From Byssochlamys sp. IMV 00236 (Eukaryota > Ascomycota > Eurotiomycetes > Eurotiales > Thermoascaceae), in assembly GCA_001931875.2 (NCBI GenBank), contig MSJH02000200.1, positions 1 through 18,168 on the forward strand: a DNA stretch of 18,168 nucleotides, read 5' to 3'. Each line of letters starts with the position of its first letter. Position 1 is the first letter of the stretch. The notes beneath the pieces are model-generated. The model did no database searches. It was not told the DNA's origin and saw nothing but the letters and a program-made list of their open reading frames with translations. This document shows, piece after piece, positions 7,613 to 16,055 of this stretch. The position numbers and the translations under genes are program-made.

Positions 7613-10600
7613 TTATACTTTACCAAAGCTAGTGTTACCTAATCCACGGCATTTGATTGAAAATGTATTCACATTTTCCTTAAATCTCTTTAAAGATCTT
7701 GTTCTACTCCGTGAAATATTAAAATCATATATACTCATGTAACACCACCTTCAAACTTACCCGAGCACTCCTTTAAGAAACATCTCCTTATCACTTTTTG
7801 ATACCATTGCTGAGGGAAACTGGTCCTAAGAAAAGGAATTAATTGATATGAATTACCTATTTTCATTTATATTTACATTGGCCAAAAGTGTTTGAAGCCA
7901 TTGTCTACTAGGTTCCAAGTATCTACCAATCATTTTATATAAAGTATCCACCAGCGGACCTGAAAAAGATCTAGGCACACGACCGCCAATTCCCTTGGGT
8001 ACCATTAATCACAATAATAATAATAATAATAATAATAATAATTGTTTACCATCAATAATTGTTCCATTATTTGTATTCCCATAGTCATCATTATTTCATC
8101 CACTGCCTTGGCTTTATTCTCATCCAACTCTTGGCTTACAAAGTCAGCCTACTTTACAGAGTGAGTCTCGTTCATACGAATAACTATAAATGCATATACT
8201 TGCCACAAAGTTCAAGGCTGCCTTCAATGCTAATCTTTCTTGTAATCCCATACCAGCGATAACAAACATAAAAATAACACGAATCATCTCGCTTGGTAAT
8301 TCATAAAATGCCAGTGGGCATCGTCGAATGGTTCTAGATAATAAGTTAAAGTAACTGTCTACTATATCAGGATACTGTTCCATTGCTTCAGTTCCATGGA
8401 TAAACTCAAATGTCTTGCTAGTCAATGTGCCCAGCAAATCTCGAAGTCGGTGATAATCTTGTCCTCCGTACACATTCATGATCAGAGAGGCCGTATCCAG
8501 CCAGCATGAATAAGGGGCTGTCTGGTACGCAGACTCAACCAGGACGGCAAGGTCTTCAAACCTTAAACTCATCAATGGGCTCGTTGACTTCATGCCCATA
8601 TCAAGAAAATGTGACAATCCTTTCGCAATTTTTTCATCATTTGCCCATGTTTGTGCAATCCTCATGGATGATTCTCGGATCGCATAGATCATCTCGTTGA
8701 ACCCCTCTATGCTGGCGTACATACTCGCCAATTGTCCGCTTGCAAAAGCGTCATACATTGACATTCGCTCATTCAGCGACTGGTAGTCATCATTTGGTGA
8801 TTGAATACCTCGACAGCATGCAGATAAATACTGAAGCTGTTCAAGTAGTCTCTCTCGTATTACCTCTTGATTCTCTGTAGAATTGAGCGCGGCTGCAATT
8901 CCTTGGAGGATGTCTCCTGTCAATGACTAATATCTAGGTCGTCAATATATATATATATATATATATACAATATCTTGCTTTTAGTATACATACCATCAAA
9001 GGTGCAATAGCTCTTTCCGGTGGAAGTACTTGAATGACGTCAGCTACGGATTCTACTACTTTTTGTAATATGGATGGCTGCACCAACAAGGTATGAGACC
9101 ATGTGTTTTTGATTAAACAATGTGAGATGTTACCTTGATATGGGAATTGGCCATAGCGGCATACACTTGCATCAGATCACTTAGTTCAGCTACCAAGGAT
9201 TCGCGGCACGTGTCACAAATGTCAGCAAATGATGTACTCGCTGACTGCGCTAGTCTCGTGTCACTCAAACATGGAACAATATAATTCATGACCGATCCGA
9301 GGAATACTGGATGTAATTTAAGCCACTCAGATAATGAACCCAGTAGCAATAGTACCGTATTCTTCAAGCGGATATGACATTCATTAGGCAATCTTGCCAA
9401 GATATCAAAGAATCTAGGAACGTGTTCATTTTCATCATGAGATATTTCTTCAGATATGCTCTTTAAGGAAAACAGAGCTGCTTCTAATTCCTTTCCAGAC
9501 GAGAGTTAAGAAAGATGGATGAATCTCTTATGGTTATAACTTACTTGAGATGCTGTAGAAAGAAAAGCCCATTGATCAAGTATACTTGAAGCATACTCTA
9601 CCAAGATAGCAAGCATGTCTCCTCTTAATACATAGTAAGGATTAATCATCACGTCACCCAAATCTCTTCTCCATATTTTGAACTTGTCCTTGGTATCTAT
9701 ATACAAAGTATAAACATACGTCATGGTCTCTATTTTTCTTAAAAAAAAAAGAAGATTACCTTTATTCCATGAATTCCATGTTTCATCATCTGGATATCGT
9801 GCGTTCTTTATAAGAATAACCACAAGCTCACGGTACATTGCAATTGCAGATTGTGCGCAGCCCCATAGCTTTGGGTTATCCTTGGGAGGTGGCAATACAC
9901 TTTCATCATGAAGGGTCTCTTGCAGTATATACCAAAAGTTTAGTGGAATCTCTGATACTTCTTGATCTGCAGGAAAGTAGCCTTCAAATCCCGTTAATCG
10001 CATAATCATACTCATCAATGACTGGACGTTGGGGTCAACTAGATCCTTGGCTATATAGTCTGTATATGTCTCTCCATAAGTGGAGAACAATTTAGCCAAC
10101 AGTCTTGCTGTTTCCTCGTCGTTGTCTATGTATAAAATAAGAGAATAGCTCGCAGTTGAGTAACGGTGTAGACATCTCACCTGATATACTCGAACTGAAC
10201 TTTGCCTTCATCTCATGGCTCGTAAAACATAAAAGTAGATCGTTTCGTAAAGTATGGTATTTGCTCCACGCATTTTGCTGCATAGATTCCAATAATACAT
10301 CCACTGCCTGTTCAAATACTTGTTCATCTCCCAGCATGGCCATAGTTCTTTGTAATAATGGATATGTATCTCTAAAAGGGGTTGGCAATCAGCGGCCGTA
10401 CCATTTTTTCTTCTTCTTCTAAACCTTACTCTAGATTAATGCCATACTGCACCCAGCTCTGTAAGCATCGAAGTACTTTAGATCGTACTGTTTCATTTTC
10501 TGAAAAGATCAAGTTGGACAACTGAGCCAAAACAAGAGGAACACTTTCCTTCAATTCGCCAATTAATTGTAACCTACATCAAATCAGCATACAATTTTGT

Positions 10601-11394
10601 TTTTCTCTCTCTCTATCTGTCACTTACTTTCTTCCTCCGAGCAAATGTGCATTACTCACTTCCTCTGGCACCAGAGTACAGAATTCAAGTATGGTCATAT
10701 TTATTGTGTCTATAGGTATCTGATACATCTGAGCTCCCATTTGTAATACCTTGATCGTCTCTGGTATGAAGTTTGTCCAATGATTAGGCACAGTATAAAA
10801 TGCATATGCAATAAGCTACATGTATATATATATAAAAAAGTGTCAGAGAGCTTTTCTACATGATATCACTCAACGCGTGTATATATATCACGAGTGTCAC
10901 CAAATTACAGCTGTATAGAGTTTAGTTGTTATAAACGCGGGTCCAGTACACAAACGAACGATCCATCCTAAAAGTTCGTTCCTTAACCACTCTATCTTGT
11001 CTTCTGGTAACGTCTCCCTGTTTTTAAATAGTTGAATATCACTGAACATATGAAAATTATCACTACTTGCCAGTCGCGAGATATCTTTATCTGAAAGGTG
11101 TGAGCTCCAAAAAACCTACAGTGATCTGACTGCTAGCCATGTTTAACAGATAATGGCTTGAAAACAAATATTGATTACCTCTGAAGCTAATAATTGTGAT
11201 GCCAAATTCCATGCATAAGGTTGCCTTTGTATTATCTGAAGTTGCTCTTGAATCTGTTTAGCTGCAGTAGCATCGCTCGTGTTGTAGAAATGTGAAATGA
11301 GCTGTTGTGTTGCTTAAAGATAAGTAAACAAAAAAACAAAGTTGTATAACTTTACATTTTCTAAATCTGTAATGTTTAGTTGGTCCATTTGCAT
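7613..11394 (-). CDS. importin-13 / Kap122-type karyopherin beta
   Basis: Nuclear transport receptor of the importin-beta superfamily; it binds RanGTP and carries cargo through nuclear pores. Sixteen exons: 11394-11356, 11301-11179, 11129-11067, 11013-10909, 10815-10628, 10573-10430, 10371-10181, 10125-9760, 9696-9545, 9490-9134, 9077-8994, 8926-8204, 8148-8050, 7993-7877, 7825-7761, 7703-7613. All phases agree and give 968 residues, close to human IPO13 (about 960). Family marks: the N-terminal FFGAHTFQIKISRDW block (IPO13-type, not TNPO3-type), VLRCLQSWVQYGI, ELEAALFSLKSISEE, and the C-terminal FPSAMVSKSDKEMFLKGVL followed by GTRS..F..KCRGL. Intron 12 appears to be GC-AG. Introns 1 and 3 need the distal of two nearby AGs. 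Introns 4, 11 and 13 contain microsatellites. Importin-13 is favoured over transportin-SR by the N-terminal block; the yeast counterpart would be KAP122/PDR6. Individual splice sites are hand predictions. Confidence 0.92.
8013..8042. repeat. (AAT)10 trinucleotide microsatellite
   Basis: Ten uninterrupted AAT units inside intron 13 of the importin gene, right behind the splice donor on the minus strand. The repeat makes up over half of the 56-nt intron, so length changes would alter intron size directly. Confidence 0.95.
8149..8203 (-). other. putative GC-AG intron of the importin gene
   Basis: Exon 12 ends TTTGTG and is followed by GCAAGT, the strong consensus of GC-AG introns; the intron ends in TAG before GCTGAC. 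Removing these 55 nt gives the continuous NFVADFVSQELDE, which fits the HEAT-repeat pattern of the family. The only GT alternatives are a poor GTGGCA donor, which deletes one valine but stays in frame, and GTATAT, which leads to a stop. Confidence 0.65.
8945..8967. repeat. (AT)n microsatellite
   Basis: About 23 bp of pure alternating AT inside intron 11 of the importin gene. The sequence is self-complementary and could fold. Shorter AT runs occur in intron 4 (about 10822-10834 and 10880-10888). Confidence 0.95.
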
Positions 11395-11540
11395 TTCAGG
11401 GAAGAAAAAAAAAAAAAATATAAAAAAAATAAAATAAGCTTGTCTTTATAGTTCAAATCAATTTTTGCATAGATGTACTTTGGATAACATTCAGTAAACC
11501 AGCCATGTAACTCTTGGATATATTGAAAACATTTTTCTTT
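11395..11540 (-). promoter_or_regulatory. importin promoter / 3' end of the upstream gene
   Basis: A 146-bp gap. On the importin coding strand it has TATAAAG at 11450-11444, then T-rich sequence (T14 interrupted by few bases) up to CCTGAAATG. The TATA-like box is only about 50 nt from the ATG, closer than at other genes here. The far end must also serve as the 3' untranslated region of the tentative membrane-protein gene. Confidence 0.45.
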
Positions 11541-12687
11541 TTATTCAATTATAAAAGCATGTTCCATTCTGAAGAGAAACGTTGTGACGAACCAGACATA
11601 GTCTTTGGCCCTTCCATCGTGATAAACCCTAAATAGTGAGAGCAGTCCAAGACAAAGGGCTCCATAAGATCCTAAACTCAGGTAAGCATTACTTTGCCCA
11701 TGTCAAGTACTATCAGAGTCCGTCTTCGTCAACTACTTCAAAATAACTTTTGGTTCAATACCAACTAGCAACGATATATGTGTTTATTTGAGTAGCTACA
11801 CTTTGAGAGCATTCTTGAATGCGATTGTTGGCTTGATATGTGGAAATGTTGTCCGTAGATGCAAGGTTTGTCTTTTTCTGGTTCATCTACTAAGCTTTCC
11901 ATTATTTGGTTCTAAAAAAACAACAACAACAACAATTAGTCATGAGCATAAAGTAGGGGCTGTGTCTAGATATATATTACCTTAAAGCTGAACATTGTTT
12001 CTAAAAACGCTTCCATTTCCTGAGCATTACAGTGAAATTTGGTATCGTTAACGCATCATGTTGAATTAGCTTATATTCACCGCTTTCAATAAATAAACAT
12101 TGCTACAATAGTATTGATGGTATTCTTGTTACTGTCATTAGACGACTAGAAAGAGTCTAGTTTGAGAATTTAGAGGGATATTAATATAAGTAAATGAATA
12201 TGGATGATATATACTATTTTCTTGCCGAGGGAAGTACCTTTGCTGCCATGCGGTTGCTGTTCCATTTGCTGAATGAAAGGAATGGACCCGGCTTATAACA
12301 TAACAAGAATTACATGGAAAGAAGTAACAGATGGTTAAAAATCAGGTATCGCCAGTTCCCAATTAATAACCTACTGTAAAGATAATGTTGACAATCCAAA
12401 AAGTAGATGCAAATGTACTGCAATAGCGAGTAGGATATAAGCATCAGTGCAAACGTACCTATTATCTTCAACACAAGGAATAAACCTGGTATGACTAGCA
12501 AACGCTAGATACTGTAGAGATATTTATGGCAGTCATGAAAGTTCCATTGAATACAGTACTTTATTATATGCATAAATCTATCTTTTGTTATTTAATAATG
12601 ATATGCAACTGAATATGATAAGAAAAGAGTTCGACTCAGTTTTACTTTATAGACTATAGTGCAAGTAGGTTCAATATTCTCGATCAT
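11541..12687 (-). CDS. tentative multi-exon membrane protein, unrecognised
   Basis: Hand model with seven exons: 12687-12646, 12504-12375, 12291-12238, 12124-12081, 12019-11981, 11877-11762, 11691-11541. Phases agree throughout and give 191 residues. Residues about 15-45 form a hydrophobic segment (VIPGLFLVLKIIG then LMLISYSLLQYICIYFL). The middle is hydrophilic and helical (IPFIQQMEQQPHGSK, EMEAFLETMFSFK, QANNRIQECSQSV). The end has two more hydrophobic stretches (YLSLGSYGALCLGLLSLFR and YVWFVTTFLF). No family is recognised. Best supported are exons 3-5 (clean AG/GT borders) and the last exon (ends IIE plus TAA). The first exon, the 141-nt first intron and the donor at 11761 are weak. A competing + strand frame exists at 11686-11985. 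The gene would be divergent from the gene at 12904, with 216 bp between starts. Confidence 0.4.
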
Positions 12688-12903
12688 GCACAGGCCTATT
12701 ATCCCAATTGTTTTATTTTAAAGGCAAAAATGAAAAAGACTCAGTTGACCAATGGCAACATTCAATAATAAACCATTTAGGAAACCAAGTCTATAAATGC
12801 AACTACTGAGTTTACTTTTTCTGCATCATCTTATTTTTATTTGTTTCTTTTCTTTCTTATAAATCGATCACTGCCTTTTACTTTCTTTTATTCATTATCC
12901 AGA
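12688..12903. promoter_or_regulatory. promoter region of the 12904 gene, perhaps bidirectional
   Basis: A TATAAAT at 12792-12798 lies 106 nt before the ATG at 12904 and is followed by a T/C-rich leader (about 12811-12900). This matches the TATA-to-ATG spacing at RAD10 and the PX kinase. If the tentative minus-strand gene starting at 12687 is real, the region drives both. Confidence 0.55.
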
Positions 12904-13905
12904 ATGACAAATCACGATAATAACAACAACAATAAGGATATGCATGAAAGTAAAAGTGATAAGGAATCACCTAGTTTATTACCTCCTCAAGCAGCAGCCA
13001 CTCCTCCTCCTTCTACAGACGATACTGCGTCACTACTATCACCTTGGTGGTCAGAACAAACAGCTACGACAGAAGAGATACAGCCGACAGCTACTGAAAA
13101 GACTAACAACGATACGAATAACTCAAGTGCAAGCAACAATAGCAGCAGTACACATAAGCATACCATCTTGATAGGACTCAATCGCAACATGGAGCATAAT
13201 GATGACAAAGAAATAAGCTGGAAAGAGAAATGCTATGTATTTGCCAATGTACCCAAATTGAAATATGAAGGAAAATCAGATAGAGAAAACTTGGAAAAGC
13301 TGTTTGATTATTCAAGAGAATGCACCATGGTTTGCTTTTTGAGAGAGAGTCGAAAACTGGCAAGACAAAGACTACTGCTGACAGAAGAAAATACAGAAAA
13401 GAAGACAAGTGACATTGGGTTTACTTTAAATCCATTTTATGGGACATGGATATCAGTAGCCAAGACACCTAAAAGATGCAGAGAGCATATACTTGGAGGT
13501 ATACATGTAATAATGGAAGTAATATTTGTTATATTTACACATATATTGTAGTGCAAGCATTTCTCACAAAAAAAGATTACCCAGATTATTACACAATAGA
13601 TCTAGGAGAAGAGACAAAGCATTCAAGCGAGCATGGTAAGCATTGAAAACTAAAAACTAAAAACTAAAAAAAAAGATGAATTGAACCCTTGTCAAGTTTC
13701 TAGGGTCATCCATAAAGCATTTGGACCATTACAGCATCTATCACAGAGATATATTGATTCATGGAATAATGGTACACAGCAAGCATTCTTTCACAAGTTT
13801 TGGACTCGATTAGAAAGAGGAGATGCATTTTATCTAGTTCGAGATTGTACAAAGAGGTTGATCGAAAATGTGTTGGAAGACAAAAAACCCAGCGATAAGA
13901 AATAA
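12904..13905 (+). CDS. conserved-looking protein of unknown function
   Basis: Three exons, 12904-13498, 13552-13635 and 13676-13905, joined over introns of 53 and 40 nt, give 302 residues. The first ~90 residues are low complexity (Asn, Ser, Thr, Pro) and probably disordered. From about 105 on the chain looks folded and globular: KCYVFANVPKLKYEG, CTMVCFLRESRKLARQR, NPFYGTWISVAKTPKR, FLTKKDYPDYYTIDLG and FGPLQHLSQRYIDSW. It has no signal peptide or membrane segment, and I do not recognise the domain. Both joins keep the frame. The second intron ends in A9 plus G and carries three AAAACTAA-like repeats that could each act as branch point. The frame is open upstream of 12904 without another ATG, so the first ATG is taken. 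The stop lies 10 bp from the converging RCE1 stop. Confidence 0.75.
13636..13675 (+). repeat. 40-nt intron with triple AAAACT repeat
   Basis: The shortest intron in the window, GTAAGC to AAG. Three tandem AAAACTAA-like units occupy most of it, each containing a branch-point-like ACTAA. Removing it joins EH with DELNP in frame and gives an open C-terminal exon. Confidence 0.6.
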
Positions 13906-13915
13906 TATAATAGTG

Positions 13916-14917
13916 TTATGTCCAATAGATTGAATCACCTGTTTGTGTTAATAGTTGAAATAACATTATAAATAAGAAAACACCTATCGGAAAACAAGCA
14001 TATATAACTGCATTTCAACAAGAGCAACAAATATACCATTACACATCTCTCTTATATAAAAAACACTTTAAACTTACATTGTATCTCTCGTTTACGTCTA
14101 TACTTGATACAGCTGAAATCAGGGAAGCCCATGATATTACAGAATGAGTGGCAGATTACACATGACCAAAGGCTACCTGTCTTCAAGAACAGATAGCTCA
14201 CATACCAGCCAAAGACAGTAGTATATGCAAATTGAAATAAGGAAGCTGATATTGATTGAATCATCGCCTGTCTTGTTCCACCCAATACATAATAATTCTC
14301 CCAAGCATGATGCAAATGAGCTATAGTCAATGTCAATGATTATTCATGAATAATCATTATGAACTTACCTAAACCAAAATATAAAGGAGACATAAAGATC
14401 AAATAGCCCTTTGAATAATTAGCTTGATAGAGTACAACAATCATGCATGCTCTGAATACTAATTCTTCTGTGAAAGGTGCCTAAATGATATGCATATATA
14501 GAATCTAGATAATCAACTTGTATTTATTCTTACCACATAATAATTTCGCTGTCCCAAGGGTTCTGTAAGAGTCAAGATGACATCTCGATGAAAATTAAAA
14601 TTTTTTTGAAATGGAAGTTCATCATCAAAGTAACGTATAGAGATGGGACCTAGAAAGAGCAAAGAGGTCAACAAGAGAGGCTTGATAAGAGCCTGAATGT
14701 TAAATGTAAGACCAAGGACAGTCAATAGGTTAGCTGTTGTCAGGTACCGAACAATAGCAACTGAAATAAGTGATGCTACTGTCACAGCTTTCATTCTTGC
14801 TCGAATCACTGGCGGATGGTTACGTGATCCAGGTATTTTGAACATGTAAAATCCAATAATGTATATAACAGTAAAGCCGATGCATATTAAATTAGCTAAT
14901 CCCGTTGAAATGGTCAT
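13916..14917 (-). CDS. RCE1: CAAX prenyl protease 2 (RCE1)
   Basis: Endoplasmic-reticulum intramembrane protease that removes the last three residues (-AAX) of prenylated CAAX proteins such as Ras and Rho, after farnesylation and before carboxyl methylation. Four exons, 14917-14534, 14480-14369, 14320-14078 and 14007-13916, with introns of 53, 48 and 70 nt, give 276 residues. Catalytic marks of the ABI/RCE1 family are present: PFTEELVFR with Glu133/Glu134 and Arg138, a histidine cluster in AHLHHAWE (His167-170), FQFAYTTVFG, and CHSFCNIMGFP with His223 and Asn227. The polytopic N-terminus fits the family. The last exon was found by splicing CAA-T onto TTATAT. It yields IGVFLFIMLFQLLTQ, which matches the typical RCE1 final helix, whereas reading on without splicing ends in a poor short tail. 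Intron 2 holds a 24-bp palindrome. The gene is divergent from RAD10 and converges on the 12904 gene. Confidence 0.93.
14335..14358. repeat. perfect 24-bp palindrome in RCE1 intron 2
   Basis: The sequence from 14335 to 14358 equals its own reverse complement, with centre TTCATGAA and outer arms AATGAT / ATCATT. It fills exactly half of the 48-nt intron 14368-14321, between the donor GTAAGTTC and the branch/acceptor region. In the pre-mRNA it can fold into a hairpin. Confidence 0.95.
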
Positions 14918-15138
14918 TGTGAGAGAAAGAAGGGAAAAAAGGGAAAAGAAAAAAATAATACATTATTACCACTCTTTTTGGTTTCTTTGTTCTCTTTTCT
15001 TATTTTTTAAAGGAAAAGGGGGGCCATTCATGAAATAACCATGATATAAAAGCGAAAAAAAAAATACGTGACCTTTGATTCGTGGATTCATGCAGACGCT
15101 CTCTCTTTCTTTTACTTTTTTTTTTGTTATCCTTTAGA
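14918..15138. promoter_or_regulatory. bidirectional promoter between RCE1 and RAD10
   Basis: The 221 bp between two divergent ATGs. For RAD10, TATAAAAG at 15045-15052 lies 94 nt upstream of the ATG, and a C/T tract (15098-15135) runs almost to the start. For RCE1, the coding strand shows a C/T tract (CCCTTCTTTCTCTC) ending a few bases before its ATG, but only a weak TTTAAAAAATA in place of a TATA box. A CCTTTAG just before the RAD10 ATG could also be a 3' splice site of a leader intron. Confidence 0.6.
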
Positions 15139-15978
15139 ATGTCAAATGAGTCACCTTGGAAGATTCCTTCAATAGAAGAAATTGAAAAGCAACAAACAAA
15201 TAAATCAACAAGCACTTTATTTTTTAAACCAAAACAATCTACAAATGATACTCACAACAACAACAACAACAACAACAACACCACCATTATTGCGCAGCAA
15301 ACAAATCATCATCATAACAATAATAGATCAGTCGTAGAAAACAGACCCAAACGGACGATGGGTAATGCCATCTTGGTGAACCCAATACAACAAAAGAATC
15401 CGGTTTTAAAGTTTATTCGCAATGTACCATATGAGCCATCGGATACGATCAAGATGGATTACGTTGTTGGACAGACCACAGGTGTGATATATCTAAGTTT
15501 GCGGTACCACCGACTGTACCCAAACTATATTTATGACCGACTCAACAGCGTCAAGAACCTCTATGTCACTCGTATCTTACTCGTATTTGTCGATGCAGAA
15601 AATTATCATGACGCCATTCGAGAGATCAACCGAGTGGCCATCTTGAGCGAATTTACGCTAGTGCTCTGTTGGAGTATGGAAGAGGCAGGAAGATATCTTG
15701 AAACGTTCAAGGCATTCGAAAATATGGGAGCTGACCTCATCCGTGAGAAAGTCGAAAATGATTACTTGGCAAAGGTGACAGACTGTTTGACCAACGTCCG
15801 AAGTGTCAATAAGACCGATGTTCTGACGTTACTCTCTACCTTTGGATCATTAAAGCGAGTGATGGAAACATCGACCGAGGAATTAAGTGTGTGCCCTGGG
15901 TTTGGAGAACAGAAAGTGAAGAGGCTACAACGTGTTTGGAAGCAACCATTTTTGATGAATAAAAAGAGAAAGACATGA
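15139..15978 (+). CDS. RAD10: RAD10/ERCC1 DNA-repair nuclease subunit
   Basis: Non-catalytic partner of the XPF/RAD1 endonuclease, which cuts 5' of lesions in nucleotide excision repair and acts in single-strand annealing and crosslink repair in the nucleus. It is a single exon of 279 residues. Residues 1-75 are low complexity with an Asn run (40-47) and His/Asn stretch, and likely unstructured. The central nuclease-like domain (about 87-205) begins NPVLKFIRNVPYEP and continues VVGQTTG, YLSLRYHRLYPNYI, ILLVFVDAE and EEAGRYLETFKAFE. It lacks the XPF catalytic ERKxxxD, as expected for ERCC1. The tandem helix-hairpin-helix region (about 213-272) has SVNKTDVLTLLSTFGSL and CPGFGEQKVKRL, which binds XPF and DNA. 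A basic KKRKT tail could be a nuclear signal. The start is the first true ATG in frame; upstream codons are open but lack an ATG. Confidence 0.97.
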   Translation: MSNESPWKIPSIEEIEKQQTNKSTSTLFFKPKQSTNDTHNNNNNNNNTTIIAQQTNHHHNNNRSVVENRPKRTMGNAILVNPIQQKNPVLKFIRNVPYEPSDTIKMDYVVGQTTGVIYLSLRYHRLYPNYIYDRLNSVKNLYVTRILLVFVDAENYHDAIREINRVAILSEFTLVLCWSMEEAGRYLETFKAFENMGADLIREKVENDYLAKVTDCLTNVRSVNKTDVLTLLSTFGSLKRVMETSTEELSVCPGFGEQKVKRLQRVWKQPFLMNKKRKT

Positions 15979-16004
15979 TTTGCTTTTATTGTACATTATG
16001 CTAT

Positions 16005-16022
16005 TACTACTACTACTACTAC
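16005..16022. repeat. (TAC)6 microsatellite
   Basis: Six TAC units in the 77-bp gap between the converging RAD10 and kinase stop codons. They therefore lie in one or both 3' untranslated regions. Confidence 0.95.
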
Positions 16023-16055
16023 AATTATTATACATTAAATATTTCTTTTTTTTTT

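Noticed and set aside
7414..7626. Hydrophobic minus-strand frame (LFFLFSFFFGVYIYI)
   Set aside because: It is a translation of the C/T-rich promoter tract, with no family resemblance.
11558..11635. + strand ATG frame of 25 codons after a TATAAAAG-like word (MFHSEEKRCDEPD...)
   Set aside because: It stops at TAG and I found no splice path that extends it. It lies antisense to a convincing terminal exon.
11686..11985. + strand frame of 100 codons with a hydrophobic stretch (FLNAIVGLICGNVV)
   Set aside because: It has no ATG, no supporting exons with matching phase, and overlaps minus-strand exons with clean splice borders. Kept only as a competitor to the tentative membrane gene.
12310..12501. 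63-codon minus-strand frame as a separate small membrane protein
   Set aside because: A donor inside it and phase-matched downstream exons suggest that it is one exon of a larger gene.
14052..14077. RCE1 C-terminus read without the last splice (ending CKFKVFFI)
   Set aside because: The GTAAGT donor and the spliced exon restoring a typical RCE1 final helix are better supported.
15082..15138. N-terminal extension of RAD10 from a GTG codon
   Set aside because: There is no ATG, and the stretch is the pyrimidine-rich leader. Its hydrophobic translation (LFLLLFFLLSF) is an artefact of T/C richness.
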